DNA of 64,000 nt from Lycocorax pyrrhopterus obiensis (GCA_014706295.1 JACSVZ010000004.1:3831138-3895137), one strand, 5' to 3'; positions 48,301 through 62,200 are shown, counted from the first letter of the stretch. Notes: generated by a model from the letters alone, not told the origin. Made by a program: numbers and translations.

Positions 48301-51300
48301 TCACAAAACATTTGTGGGATCTCCTACACTGAAGGGGAATATCCAGTCAGTACCAGGGAGGCACCTGCAGAGAATTTCTGGAACAAGTCTTCAGGACTTT
48401 CACAATTTTCCAGTAACCTTATTTTTCATCTCTCTCCCAGTTATACATGAATCATGACCCAAATCCATCCTGTCCCAAGCAAAAAAATGAGAAAAAACAT
48501 GTTCCATGACTCAGAGTACTAAAAGACAAGTTTTGCTATCTTCCATTGAGAAGTTTGTGGTACCTAGGTTTTTTTCTATTAAAAATTAGTTAAGGGCTCT
48601 GAATTAGAAATCACTCTTGCACGCCAAACTATTCTGCAAGAAAAATTAACATCTTCTCACTCTTTGAGTTGGCAATACTGAACCCTCCCAGGCTATGCCA
48701 TGCACAAGGGCTTGGGGAGGTGAAAGAGGCAGCCAGAAGAGCAGTGTGACAGCAGGCTACAGCAGCGCAGTACAGCTAGTGAGTGTCAACACTTCTATCA
48801 CATCATTAACTTGGCTGTAGCAATCATCGGCAATATCTTCCATTTGTAATAATCCATCTGGGCTATAAATGATCCATAATGTGGTTGAATTAGCACCACA
48901 TTGAGGAACCAACTTCCTGGGCTTAGCATGTTATATTTCAACATTAATACTGTCCTCTGACTTTGTGGAGATTCTGTATTCATCAGACCTTGTTGGTACC
49001 AGGACTGATCAAAGTCCTACAGATATTAGCTACCATTCCCAATAAGCCTGTTGGTGTATTAAAACATCACAACTGAAGTCCAAGTGGACTTATACATCCC
49101 ATAGCTACACAGGAGAGAATGTCAAAGGAAAAGTTATTCTTCTATTTTACTAGATTAATTTACTTTGTCCTTGTTCCCCATGAATCAGAAATCCACGTAG
49201 TGAAAGAATATTTCCCAAAATAAAAGAGAGACCATGATGAATTCATTCATCTTCCTATTATTTAAATATGATTTCATGTAAAAACCTCAGACTCATCACA
49301 TCGGTTTGTTCAGCATTTTTTTTGAGGCCAGTGTAATGTTACACTGATGCAGCATCGATGTGTGCATCTCTGTGTACACTTGATACATCCTGCCATTAAG
49401 TTTCCTTCTAAATTGTCTGCCAATAAAAAGAATACTAGAGAAAATAATCTTGAGAGTTAGTGGCCTTGAATGTAGCCCCATAAAAATGACCACAGGTATT
49501 AAAAGGAAGCTGGCATAAACAAATCCACAAATGCAAAGTAATCTCTTATGAAGTCTCAGCTACAAACCCAAGATTCCCTTTCTCCCCTTTCTCTGTCCTT
49601 TTTTCAAGCTTTATTCTCCATTTTCCTTTCTCAGAAGGGAGAAGACACTGAAGGAAAAAACAGCTGCAGCAGCAAGACTAACAACCTATCTACATTCTAC
49701 CCAGAGCCAGCTTCCCTCACAGTGAGGGCATGACTGCTTTTTGTAGAGAAGTGCAATCCTCTCTTCCAGGCATCAGAATCTTACCCCAGAACTGCTAGAT
49801 TTGGCTGCAGATCCCTTTTTTTTCCCAATAATACAGCATATTTTTTATATCACAAGTATTGTTTATGTCTGTAGAACAATCTCTTTATGTTTTGTTTCTC
49901 TGATGCTGTGGATGTACATCAAACATCATAATGAAAGAAGCCATCCATGAAGTGCACTGCACCATAGATAGATTATGTAAATATTTTTAATGATCTACCA
50001 AGCAAATAACCAATTTAAGAGAAATATAATTATCTTTAAATCCTATGTATTGTAAATGTTTGCTTTTAATCCTTTATGTAACCTTATTAAAAATTTCAAG
50101 ATGGATACATTCTCCCACCGAATCTGACAAACATCTGGTTTACAATAGAGTCATGTGATGAAATTCCACCCAGAATCACATTTGCTCTTCAGTATGTTTT
50201 CTCCTACTATCATTCATAACACAGAACTTCTGTGTTTTGTCTGTGATATAAGACAGTACGAGGATATGTTTTTATTAGGAATAATGCACCGTCGTTTCCC
50301 CTATAGAATTTAAATCTGCCATCTATGTGTAGGTATAGTCAAATATATTGATAGCCTCCCTTGTGGGTTCTGCTGACACTTGGGTTTAATTGTAGTGAAC
50401 TTTGAATTCCTATCTTAAGGTCAGTTATCAACTATTGATGGATTCTCCTTTTCTCCATTTAATGCTAAAGTATTCATACTAACCAAGATAGATGGGAATG
50501 CTGAAGAAATTTTTCAACGCCATGGCTGAGCAAGATACCTTTACGCTCTTCCTCTGTGGCAAACGGAGAGCCTTTTTCTAAAAGTGGTGATCACTCATGC
50601 TCAGCTTAAAAAGAAAAACACAGCACAACAGTGCTCTGCTGACCCCTCGCCACTTTTTGTTCTGCCAGTACTATCTTCCTAGAAATAAAAGGTCCTATAC
50701 GCTGCTACTAGGAGAAAAGAAAATAAAATTTCCTCAGGCACAACCTTGGATACCAACCTTGAAACCAAATGGGGTCAGAATGCAAAGGAGCAACCACGGC
50801 ACCACGCACCACCCAGTCCGGCTGACAAACAGCTCTGCTCCTTTGGGCTTCCCAGGAGGGAAAAGAGTGCCCCTCAGAGATTTATAAACACATACATAAT
50901 AAATGGGAGGCTGAAGTTTAAACTGTTATGAAGCATTCTCTACTCCGCTTCCGAAGTCCTCTGTGATTTAAAGAGCTGACATTTACTGTGTGCAGGCCTA
51001 TTATTCAGAATGACTGTTTGTGTATAGACAATATTTTAAACTGGCTTGCTATAGATGAAAAATTCTTATTAAGTCAGAAAAACAGTTTAAGTAGGTAACA
51101 TTCTCCCAGTTTAGACTGCTATAAGTCTTGCTGACCCACTGCAGGGAAGGCAGGGGGGCAGGTGAGCCTGTCAACACCATCTGCCACATTAGTGTGGGGA
51201 GATGGAGGTCCCAGCCCCACGGGTGCTCCACCAACACACGCGTGGCACCAGCTGAGCCTCTCCTGTCAAGCAAATGACACAAAGTGGTTTGGTGGTGCTG

Positions 51301-52849
51301 TCACACATTTAAACCTTCCTCTATCACATAAGCTCTGACAAGCGCTGGAGCCACAGAATGTCTGCCTCCCCTGGAGCCAGTGACACAACTCACACTGATG
51401 GCCTCCACGATCTTTAGAAGTGTCCAGACAACCAACACTCGGCACCAGCCAGGCAAGCAAAATCCTGAGACACCACCCTGGCCACACCCTTTTCTCTCTC
51501 TGTGTTGGAAGGTTTTCCACACTCAGCCTTCTCCGAAATGTTTCATTATGCCACAGTCCAGATGGCAGTCAGGCAGGATATATTTCTGAGGTATCCTCCC
51601 TGCACTGAGCCTACGACTGCAAGGAGCAGAAATCTCTCAGGAACCTCTAGGCTTTCCTCTAGCAAAACAAAATGACCAACCAGAACTAAAGCATGCACAT
51701 AGGAGTTTGATTTTACATTATAATAATTCAAAATACTACTAGCAGACTTGATACCTTGTCTTTGTACAACATACCAGGGGAACTCAATGCAGTTTTCAAA
51801 GCACATTCACAAAGTTGAACTCTTCTTCAGTCAGCTCACCACTTGCACACCACCCAAACCTGAAAGCACAATCTTCTACTTTCTATAGATATTTTGCAGG
51901 TATATTTAGAGCAGACAAATTCACACATAATTGAGGAACATCAAAAACAGTGATATCTGTCTGTATCACTACTGACAAAACTATGTCTCTCCAGCAGGCA
52001 GATTACTCTGCACAAAAGATCCTATTGTACATTATTTTATTGTCTTTATATTTGATAATAAAGCACAGTTTAGAGAGTATTTAATATGTAATAACATATA
52101 TCTGGCTAAATACAACAGGGCTCGGATTTTTCAGGTGGAATATATTGATCTGATACAGAAAATCAGCCTACTTGAAGTTTGTACACTAAAATATACACTT
52201 TAATCTTGATGCTTTCCATGACGTATAAGTGTAGATTTAAATAGAGGTTTATAAACAGGGGACTCTGACGCCAAATTTACGTTCAGACTTCAACAAGATT
52301 TTTCGAGACAGAAAGTGTTACCATTATCCACTGACATCAACTGAAAGAGAAAGGTATCACTCATCTGAAAAATCTGCACGAGGGTACAAAATGGACACAG
52401 TGAACACGGACCCAAATACTGGAAGTAGGAAAATTCATCTCTGAACCAGCATTTGGCAGCAAGAGTGATACAAGGGACTTGTGTGCTGTACAAACAGCAC
52501 CTCCACCAATTCTGCTGCTTGACCATCAATCGCATTCCTTGCATGTTTTGACCCAACCTATCCACCATTCCCTTGGCCAAATCCTTGGCAAGGATTGGGT
52601 ATTCTCATGGATCAAGGACCATTCCCAACAGGCAGGCTCCGTGCAACCATCTTATTTTCGAAGGTAAAAGTTTATAATAATATGCAAGTGAGTAGCAATG
52701 TGCCCAAGACCCTTACTGCCACTGAATGGTCCCTGCCATGTTTAATTTCCTAATATAAAGATATACATAGATGTATTTTGCTGAAGATGTTGGTATGACG
52801 TGGACAGAGCAGGAAAACCTATAGGCAAAGCAGTATTATAACACATTGC
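45361..52849. other. Noncoding stretch, no gene recognised
   Basis: About 7.5 kb without a recognisable gene or mobile element. All open frames are under 100 codons and unrecognised. A GC-richer, C/T-rich part at about 51120-51560 generates several overlapping short frames on both strands, which is a composition effect. Confidence 0.6.
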
Positions 52850-53110
52850 AACCCGTTTAATCCTCTTTTCTTTAATTTCTTGTACTGCAGAACAAAAGGC
52901 CAAGTGAAAACCCTAAGCTACCATTTTATAAAGCAACCACAGAAAAATTATTAACAATTAAAGCTGGGAAAAAAGGACAGCCAAACTGCAACTTCTAATA
53001 TACGTGAAAGGGTTGAAACAACTAATCAGCAGCAGCTGATTAAGAAGCAATTTAATTGTAGCCAAAGCCCATAAAAAATCAGTATAGGCAAAAAGTAAAG
53101 AAAAGCAGAT
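52850..53110. promoter_or_regulatory. Candidate homeodomain-rich noncoding element with a palindrome
   Basis: The block carries AATTATTAACAATTAAAG near 52944 and, at 53023-53042, a perfect inverted repeat TAATCAGC-AGCA-GCTGATTA, followed by CAATTTAATTG. Paired TAAT half-sites in opposite orientation suit a dimeric homeodomain protein. A motif match alone cannot prove this. No frame or repeat explains the block. Confidence 0.28.
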
Positions 53111-53959
53111 AAATATTACAAGATTTATCCTTTTATATAAGAATTTCAAATTAGAAATGGAAAAATATTTGCTTTCTCCCCTTTATAAATGATATTTTGA
53201 TATGCACCACTTTTAAATATTGTGTATGACATTAGTACTTCAAAACAGATTTAGTAGGTTTTAGTAGTTTCTACTGAGTAGATAATTTATGACATCTTTT
53301 GGCTTCTTTAGTTTTAATAAAAGTGTGGAATATAATACTATTTGTGCATCAAGAAATAGTGGATTATCCAAGTGTTGGCAGCAATTCCTGTAAAACACGT
53401 AGCCCTTAATCATCTGTTTTAGGCATTTTTCCTGTTTGCAAAGTCTGCATCCGACGTTTTTTTTTTTCCTTAGTTAAGGCAGTTTTATTTAAAGCATAAT
53501 ACTGTATACGTAATTTGGACTTTCTTACTGATCTCTGTGAAGGCTTGTTTGTTGGAAAAGGAAGAAGAATGCACATAAAGAACTGTTCTTCAAGCAAAGA
53601 CCCTCTGAAAAACAGATCTAAAATATTCCAAGCTAATATTCACTTGGCTTTTTTCTAGGTTCAAGGGGGCATATAAAAGTCCAATGAAACCAATGGAAAT
53701 AGTACTTGTCAGTCCATGGAAATCAGGATCAGGCCTCAGCCTTTTTTGCAGCAATGAAGTGAATAGCAAAGCTTCTAATGACTTCATCAGGACTTGGATT
53801 TAGTCCCGACAGGAAACACAGCCATAAAATCATAAATTCAGTAAGATGAAATTCCAAGTAAGTATATTTGGTCAAAGGAGGTGAGGACTGAAAATGCACA
53901 GAGAGAAAAAATCCAAACCCAACTGTCTACAGCTGTTAAAAAATGAGCTGGTGTCATGC
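53111..53959. other. Noncoding stretch, no gene recognised
   Basis: No gene or mobile element recognised. A T-run lies at about 53457-53468. Confidence 0.6.
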
Positions 53960-54075
53960 TGGTAACCCTTTAAAATAATGGTCTAATCATTATTAATTCC
54001 TTCGATATTTAATGTAATAACATTAATCATTATGAACTCATTTTGTATTAATGTGAATGTCAGATATACCTCTCC
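53960..54075. promoter_or_regulatory. AT-rich block with a repeated TAATCATTAT word
   Basis: TAATCATTAT occurs at 53984-53993 and again at 54024-54033, exactly 40 bp apart, within TAAT/ATTA-dense sequence. Possible paired POU/homeodomain sites, or chance in AT-rich DNA. Confidence 0.2.
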
Positions 54076-56839
54076 ACATACATGCACATCATTTTGGGAT
54101 TAGCTCTTTGCTATATAATTCTTTTTGTATCCCTCAAAAAGTGCTGAGGATAGTTGTTTTGTGACTTTGACACAACTGAGCACAAGCCCTACTTATGTAC
54201 AACCATTTCCACTCAGGTTTGAGAGCATCTCTAAGTGCCTGGTAAGCAGTTCCAGCACCTAGAGGCAGGAGGCAGATTATGGAAGAGAAGCCATTGATAT
54301 AGTTTACATGAAACCCATGAAACCTCAGGTTGTTTTTGTTCTTTGCTCTTGTTTGCCACAGGCTACAAGTGCTGATGACTGTTCCGAGCTGGACCTGCTC
54401 TAGATGTGAGCTGACATCTTAACAATGAAGCTGACTGACTGTTAATGAGGATCTGGACCACCAACAAGATTTCTTGGTCAAGAGAGACCACAGCCACTGC
54501 AGCTTGGTGGTTTGTAATAAACAGATAAAGAAAGTCTGAAGGCATCATCCAGATGATGCTTCCAGAGAAGGTGCTTTCTAGGCTGCCTACTGGCAATGCC
54601 CAAGATCTACAAACCCATTAGATTCCCAGTTACTTTTCTGGCAGACATAAAGAAAAGTAGTGATCTCAAATAGCGGGGTATGGAAGAGATGGCTATCCTA
54701 TGGAAGCTAACTTTGACAAAATAGGTTGCACCCAAAATCCCCATAACCAAGAAAATGTCATTAAACCTTCACTATTTCTAATTAATATGCATTTCCAATT
54801 GTATTGAAATTCCTAGTGTTTTATGCCAGTACAACTCATACAAGTGCTTTCGTACAGCCTTCCCAACCACTCGTAATAAATCTGTCCATTTACTGTCTTT
54901 CGCTCCTTTCTGAATAGCTTGGCATGCTGTTAGTTAAAATTCATTTTTTTTAAAGTACAACATCCATTTAGGTTCTATCCTCTGAACTTTATTCATTCAT
55001 TATTAACACTGAAAGCCAAAGTGCATGAGAGAAGTTCAGTCCTATCGGCATTTCAGATGAAAGTGATGTCTCGGTGTATTAGCAGTACACCGCACTATCA
55101 TACATAAAATGCTGCCCAGTCCTTCAACAAAGCAGCCGTATCCCAGTGCCTAATAGGATCACTTACTTCAAATGTGACACCACCTTCTTTGAAATATTTG
55201 TTTAGATTTCAAAAACATATGAAGGTTCTCAAACTCAAACAAAACCTCCAGCCTCCAGCCCAGGCTCTGATTCTAAAGAGCTTTCCATTCGATAATCAGA
55301 GCCGGAATCCAGGATTTTTTATTTTTTTTTTCTTGTGGCTTGGCTTTTTTTATTTTTGGGATAAAAATAAATGTCATCTGGTTCTGACTGCAGATAATGA
55401 ATCATATTAAGAATTTTAAAAGCACTATTCTCTTTTTTGAGACCTAATTTCAGACCTATTAACACTTTAATATGAAACAGAAGCCCATCATTTCATTAGA
55501 AAAAGAATAAGGCCCCTCTTGTACCATATGTTTCTTCCTTTATAAAAAATCCTTTTGAAATCCTAGATTGGGCAGCATCAGAGCAGAATGTAGGTCTGGC
55601 ACAAAGACAACGTATAGGTGAGCAGACCTTGCATAAGGGAGATTAACCGTTTCAAGCGAAATTACAGGTCTCTGGCAAACTGTCTTTCTCATTCCTTACA
55701 ATAATAAATGATCCAATTTATAAAAAATGAACGATTGCAAAAAAAAAAAAAAAAAATCCTGGTGGGGGCAACCAAAAACATGTGAAATGCTGGCATGTCA
55801 CCTCCACAAACTTACCTGTGATTACCTGAAGGACAAACAACTGCTTCTTACAAGTGCTTTTTGGAATGTAGATATTTATTAAAAAAGGAAAATAAAATTG
55901 TAGCTGTCCCTTTTCAATATTTAGATTTTGAAAATGAAAATGTCTTTAAGACACGCAGAACATGAATGCAAGAGCTGGTGTGATAGCAGAGAACCTTACT
56001 GCACATAATTAACAGACACATAATGTCTGGTTACTAGTAATTTCCTTCTAGCTGAGTAAGGAAATAATTTAATCATGTTGATCAAATGAATCCCATGAGC
56101 CCAGTGCAACATTATGCTTTTTTTTCCCCTCTCTAAATCCGCATTAACTGATAAAGAGTCTACTTCGTGAAAACATGGAACCCAACCTTGTTTAGATATC
56201 CTTAATTTTACCAAAAATATTGGCATGATTTTAGTAATTGGGTTAATCAAGCATTTCAGTAAAACCTTTTCTAATTCCTAGTGCTGACCTCAAGCAGCAG
56301 GGAGAAGGAAGAAAGAAATAACTTGGAGCATTCTTTATTTGGAATAGAAGCAAAATATTTTTTTAAATTGCATATTCCATGTTGCTCTGTTACAACAGAA
56401 GAAAGGTATTTCTATAAAGACATGCAAAAACCTAACAAGTAAGTCCCTTAAATACTTGAGTGTTAAGCAGCTAAGTGCAAATTACTATTATTCGCCTCCT
56501 CTCACTCCCAAAATATCGCCAGGTGCGACTCAGAAATAGGCAAGTAGAATTTTCTTTTTCCCCGGTAAACTATCATTTTATGTGATAATACATCATTTGC
56601 CTTGTCATCCCAGGGTTTCATAGTAAAATCTTTTGTGGGATTCTGCTATTGTTCTCTTTGAACTACTTAGAAAAAGCACTGAACTACCTTCTGTGCTATC
56701 TCAGGTAGTTTTCTGTAATGTGGTGATATAATTTAACACTTACCATAATACATTTTATCCATCTATTGTTTGCTAAATAATTCCTGCAATAACACTTTTA
56801 TTCTTTCCATAATTCTTTAGGGTAATGCTGGAGGAATAA
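54076..56839. other. Noncoding stretch, no gene recognised
   Basis: No gene recognised. Low-complexity features are a T-rich tract at 55314-55358 and a run of 19 A at 55739-55757. The A run has no recognised element upstream of it, so it is not assigned to a retrotransposed tail. Confidence 0.6.
55739..55757 (+). repeat. A19 homopolymer
   Basis: Nineteen consecutive A residues. No LINE or retrocopy body with a target-site duplication is visible beside it. Confidence 0.95.
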
Positions 56840-57290
56840 TATTTTTACTGCAGTGATTGATGTCGGATTCTCCAGCATGAATAGACCCCACGAACACAGG
56901 TTATTGATAAGCATAAAAAAAAGCTGTATGAAAAGAATATCAGGGATCAAAGGGTTAATACCATTTTATGAGGTTGTAAAAATCTACCTCAAGAATCTTG
57001 TGTTAGCAATATTCTTTGTGTAAGATGTATGTTATTAAAACAAGTAGCAGCATCTGAATTAAAGTGACAGTATGATGGATGACTAGTGAAGTGGAATCAG
57101 AGTCGTTTGCAGCATTTTGGGCTAGATGTGGGAATTCTGCCTCAGAGGTAGGACGCTTGGCAGACGCATTGATTCCAGGCTGACGCATGTTCATAAATAT
57201 GCCCCTAGAGAGGTGTGGCCTAGCAGAATTTACAAAATTATGTTCATGAATTATTTAACATTTATTTATGGATGCTATATTTAAACAGCA
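56840..57290. promoter_or_regulatory. Candidate conserved noncoding element cluster
   Basis: Complex sequence with retained CpGs (GATGTCGGATTC near 56861, CCCACGAACAC near 56888, GAGTCGTTTGC near 57100, GGACGCTTGG and CAGACGCATTG near 57152-57168, CTGACGCATG near 57180). A TCF/LEF-like GATCAAAGG lies near 56946. The cluster ends in an AT-rich ATTATTTAACATTTATTTAT stretch. No convincing frame. Inference only. Confidence 0.28.
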
Positions 57291-58589
57291 TTTGCAAAGG
57301 CGAAAGGACCACAGCATACATAGTGAGCTTTAGATAATGCAAATGCTGCACAAGACAGAGACAGTTTGCATACTTCACAGAGAGGGTAAGTCTAGCAGAA
57401 CTAGGTAAGTGATATGCCAGTGCTGTGGCTTTATACACCACAGTCTGCTGCACCCCAGGGAGACTGACAATTCTGGGAAATACCTGACAAGCTGGTAGTT
57501 ATGACCTCTGCAAAAGAGAACTCTTCAGAATGAAATACCAAAGTGCTGATGGAGATTTCTGTGAGCAACAGACTCCAAGCCTGCCTCTGCAACCACTGCA
57601 TCTGAGAGCCTGCTCACAGATCAGGCAGTGAATAAGCTGTCCTTGATTGTTGTAGGGCCCCACTGATCTTGGTATCAGACCGCTTGACATTATTTCTGCA
57701 ACACTGGCACTCGTAGGCCTAAAATGCCAAAAGTTGGGCTGCATGGGAAAATCCCAGCCTCTCCTCTTGTGCATGTATATATGTCACAACCATTTATTAT
57801 ATGATCAAGTTCTCTCTCTCAATTAGTGCCACAGATTTTTCTCTGCTCAGCACGTTTGGAAAGCACAAGATGAACCCATACTGCATGCAGTGAAATAAAG
57901 CTATAACAAAAATTAAAGATGAAATGTCATGAAATAAAACAGAATCTCAAGGTAAAGCAGTATATCTCACCCTGGAAGGGAATACCCTTGAAGGAAGGGA
58001 AGTCTATCATTTAGCACTGCACTGCTAGTTTACACTTTACCCTCTATTTACACTCTATTCTTCCATCGTGTCATTTCTTGGTCTTCAAAAGACATGATTT
58101 TATATTTAATTTTCACTACAGAGTATATGAACAACACTGGCTTGTGGAAACATTCTATTTTGGTTCGTTTTCTTTTTTTCTAGCTCTAAGTAGTTGGTTT
58201 TCAATTCTAGATTCCTGCAAAGAGCAAGGAGAGCTATCCATAATGCCCCTGAAAGTGCTTTGAGATGGGGATGTACACAGCTATAAACAGTCCCTCTGAG
58301 AGGGCTGATAACGGGGTTATTTCTTTGGAAAACTTTCTTCACTAGTATTTCCCTGAAACAAATGCTCTAGGAATACAGTTTTTCACTATTTAAGGCCTTA
58401 TGACAGTCATCCTGTCAATGGAATCCTCTGAAGAGGGATTGTCTCTATCCAGACATTTAGCAAAACTTCTTGGAGCCTGCAATTCCTCGATCTCCTGAGT
58501 CCCTAAAATCCATATTGTCAGTATATATTCCCCATCATCTAACAATCTTATTTTCTTTAGTTTAGTCCCACTATTTTTAATTCTGTGTC
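57291..58589. other. Noncoding stretch, no gene recognised
   Basis: No exon or element recognised. Part of 58440-58589 might belong to the far 3' end of the CR1 copy that follows, but I cannot align it. Confidence 0.5.
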
Positions 58590-59275
58590 AAGGGGAAATG
58601 ATTCCCTTTCTCTGTGCAACCACCCTTTACAGATCTGATGCCTGTAATCATGCTCCCTTAGCCTTTTTAACTCTACACAACCCTAGCGTGTTCTGTCTGT
58701 CCTCAAAAAGCCATATTTGGCAAACCTCCAAGAAATCTTCTTGCTCCCTTTGCAACCTCTCCCACTTGGGCTCATTTTTCTCCTTATCACACCTGAAAGC
58801 GAGCACACCACCACAGAAAAAGTCTCACCAGTGCTTCACAAAGGAGATGATGACTCTCCTTCATCATCTCAGTATGTACACCATCTTCCCTGCCTTGGAT
58901 ATGGTTGCTTTTTCCCCAAAAGCAGGTTTGTGTTCACCTACTAACCTGCTAAAGTCCTCTTCCATCCCTTCTTGTAAAACAGGTGTTTCCTGGGTTGTGT
59001 TTGTCAAGAGTATTCATTTCCACCCAAGCTCAGAGCTTGGCATTTGGTCTCATCAAATGCAGTCTTCTGCTCCAGGCTGTTTCTCCTGTTCATCAAAACA
59101 ATTTTGAAATCTAGTCCCATTCAACAATCTGCCTGCAGACTCCCCCAGCTTGGTGTCACCTGCAAATTTAATAATTTCAGTATCTACTTCATTATCCAAA
59201 TCATTACTGAAAATGTGGAAAGGGTCCTGACCAAACTTAGTCAGTACATCCTCCCAGGTTCACAATGAGCTACCT
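58590..59275 (-). mobile_element. Ancient CR1-clade LINE fragment
   Basis: The plus strand reads as the reverse complement of the 3' reverse-transcriptase region of an old amniote CR1 element. Words in the order of that consensus are GTGCAACCACCCTTTACAGA (58614), GTAATCATGCTCCCTTAGCC, CTCACCAGTGCTTC, ACTAACCTGCTAAAGTCCTC, CCCCCAGCTTGGTGTCACCT (about 59141), GCAAATTTAATAATTTCAG and TTATCCAAATCATTACTGAA. It is much more decayed than the other two CR1 copies, with many indels. The 169-codon plus-strand frame inside it (58598-59107) runs antisense to the LINE and is not a gene. Such copies are shared with turtles and crocodilians, so this one is probably very old. Confidence 0.8.
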
Positions 59276-62200
59276 CACTGGTAGCTTGCGTGAGTGGCCA
59301 TTTTTCTAACGCACTTTGCTCCCACATGAAAGTGGTTTCCCCTAAACTAGATGACTTATGGGAATAGTTCCCAATAACGTTGTTTTAAATCTGTCTCTTA
59401 AATTTCAGGACAAAGCTTGAACAAAAATTCAAGTGGTTGAGCTAATGGGCTTCTGGCCCTTCTTTTCCCAAAAGAAATGAAAGTAAGAGATAACAAAAAG
59501 TAAGAAATCCTGCATCATATTCAGCACAATTGTGCCTTCTAGCTTTTATTTCACATCCTGCCAGGAGGGATGTGAAACACGTGCTTCAGATCTATGGTTC
59601 CAAGTTAAGGCAGAGATACGCTGCCCTTTGGAACTATAAAACTTTGGGTTTCTTTGTAGAAAGAGACTCTTTTCATTCTCATCATCCCTAGCCTCATTTT
59701 TTGCTCATCCACAGTGGAAGCAAAGAAAAGAAGGACAGCTCATATGCCCTTCTCCAACACTGAGTCCCCTCCAAAGATGCAGTTCCAGCACCAACATGTG
59801 CTGCCTCCATAGACGTGGGTCTCGAGCCATCGTGAGAAGGCCTCACATCCTCCACCCGCCCATTAGCAATCGCTTTCCAGTGGGAGGACACAGCCTCACC
59901 TGTTTCAACTCCAAACAGGAAAAATGGATCGACAAACTGTCAAAGCTTTGCAAGCCTGATACGAGCAGGGAAAAATGTTCTCCTTTTAAAGAAATATATC
60001 AGACTAACACTGTTTTCTCTGCTGCATAAGACATATGTGTTTTGATTGAGGATAACACTACAATTTTCTCCAATTGCCTTACTTTGGGAGTTTATTTATC
60101 AAATGCAAACAACTTTCCCACCAGAGAGCTTGGAAACTACAGATTTTCACTCTGTCCGTTAAGGTTTTATTTTAATACTGTATAACTTTACAGATGCCAA
60201 AGGTGGTGTTAAAACAAATAAAAAAACCCCAAACCATGGAGCAAACACTGTTGTGCATTTAACTTTCACGTGTCAACATGAAGGACTCATCAGCCATAAT
60301 CTTGCTACTTGTAAGAGTGGTGCACTATCAAATGGCAGTGCTGGCAGCAGGCATGAACTTAAAATTTGGGGTTGGGCTTTAGGTTTTCAAATTTGGGTTA
60401 AAGTGTATTAATTTATGATTTAATTATTTTAAATAAGGCAAACTGCTGGCTCTGGTCTCTGTATCAATTTCTTTAATTAAGTGCAATATTCTCTGATGAT
60501 TCTGTTCTAGCAGACAGCTCCAAATCTCGACTTTCGCAAAGTCTAGAGATGTCTCGGTGTGGCCAACCCAAACTTGGAACACTATCCAGAACTTATTAGA
60601 GGCAATCAATTTTGATTTTCCAGCATATTTTTCCTCTGCTGCATCCCCTTTTCATCTGGAAGCAACTCCTGTCTGTTTTCTAATTGATGAGGTGAACTGG
60701 TATGAGTGAGCTTATGATTTCTGCTCTTTGCTTGAGTGGCAGGGAAGTAAATGGAAAAATTGTCTCAAAAGTTTAAATGAAGGATTTGGCTTTTGCAATA
60801 GTGGAATTACTAGTGCTCAGTGGATTTTTCTTAACTGTTGCATGCCAAAGAAATAAACCATGAATGATTAGGGTAGTAGGATTTTTGTTATCAGATAAAT
60901 CATCACTTACTCAGGTTCTCTGACTTCCCTTCCTTTCCAGGGTTTGGATTTTTCTTTCCATTTTTAGTTTACTGACAACAAGAAATATCTCTGAACTGGA
61001 AAACCCTGACCTGACTTGAAAGCAGCATTTCAAATACTTCTGTCTCTCTTTAAAACCTCGGACTTTCTGCAATGTTTGGAGCACTTCCTTCACTTTTCAA
61101 GTACTTAACCCATTATGTCTGGGCTCTTTCACAGTCTAGAAATGCTTCTCAAGGAACTCAGAGAAATTATCTTATTTTTTAAACACTGCATACTTTAAAA
61201 GTATGTATTAAAATATGAAACTTTGATTTTTAATTCTTTTTATAAGTTTTTGCTGTTCAATCAATGTTAGTACTTTTAAAAGAAGGTGAGTAATTTCCAG
61301 CAAAATAAACTCAGCAGAATTAGAGCAGGAATCTGCTTAGTTCAATTACTGCAAGGAAAAATGAAAGGAAATCCTTTTACATGCTGATGATGGGTGGATT
61401 TCTGTCAATTTATTCTGTGAAGTACTAGGATCTCAAGAATACCAAAATACTAATAATTAATACAAGCCTTGACATCCCAACCCAAAAGGTATTGAAGTCC
61501 TTTGTACACAATCAGACAAACCTGTATTTCCTACTAATCTCTCCTGCTCCTATGCAGACACCAGAGTTAAATCATTTTACATGGCCCCGGTGCAGCTTTG
61601 CCCCTACAGAACTTTTGCACTTTCCTGATGTAAGCCTGGGCTTTTGCAACTAAGACATCGAGCCAAATTGCTTCCTTATTGGAAACTCAGGGAAAATGAA
61701 ATATGTCTTGCAAAGCAAACTGGTCTTCACCTTTAGGACATCCCGATTCAATCCTCAGATTCAGCACTAACAACACAAGAACTTCTGTTTGAGGATACTG
61801 AAGACCGTAGGCACACATATGCACTGAAATATTCTTGGTCCTTTTCCACATGAAATTTGTAATAAAATGTTTGGTGCCAGCTTCATTTGTATCACAGAGG
61901 GGCTCAATAAACACAAAAGAAATTGAGTCACAAAGAAACTGGGTTGCAAAGATAAATGCATTCGAGGCTCTGAAGCCTCTGTGGGGAAACAGGAAGATGA
62001 GGAAAAGCCATTCTCTCCTGCAGTTTCACTTTCCCCCCCAACCCCAAAACTCTGAGCTGCTACATGTTGCAGCTAAGGGCTGTTGGGAGCTAAAGCATGC
62101 ATGAGAGCTACAAAACAAAGCTCATTGTAAGTGACACAGGAGTACTACAGGTAATGGAAACATTCTGGTTGAATTCCAGGGTTTTTGAACCAGGTGTTAC

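Noticed and set aside
55739..55757. A19 run as a retrocopy poly(A) tail
   Set aside because: No recognisable retrocopy or SINE body upstream and no target-site duplication visible.
58598..59107. 169-codon plus-strand open frame, longest in the window
   Set aside because: It lies antisense over a decayed CR1 LINE and resembles no protein family. Its openness follows from LINE sequence composition.
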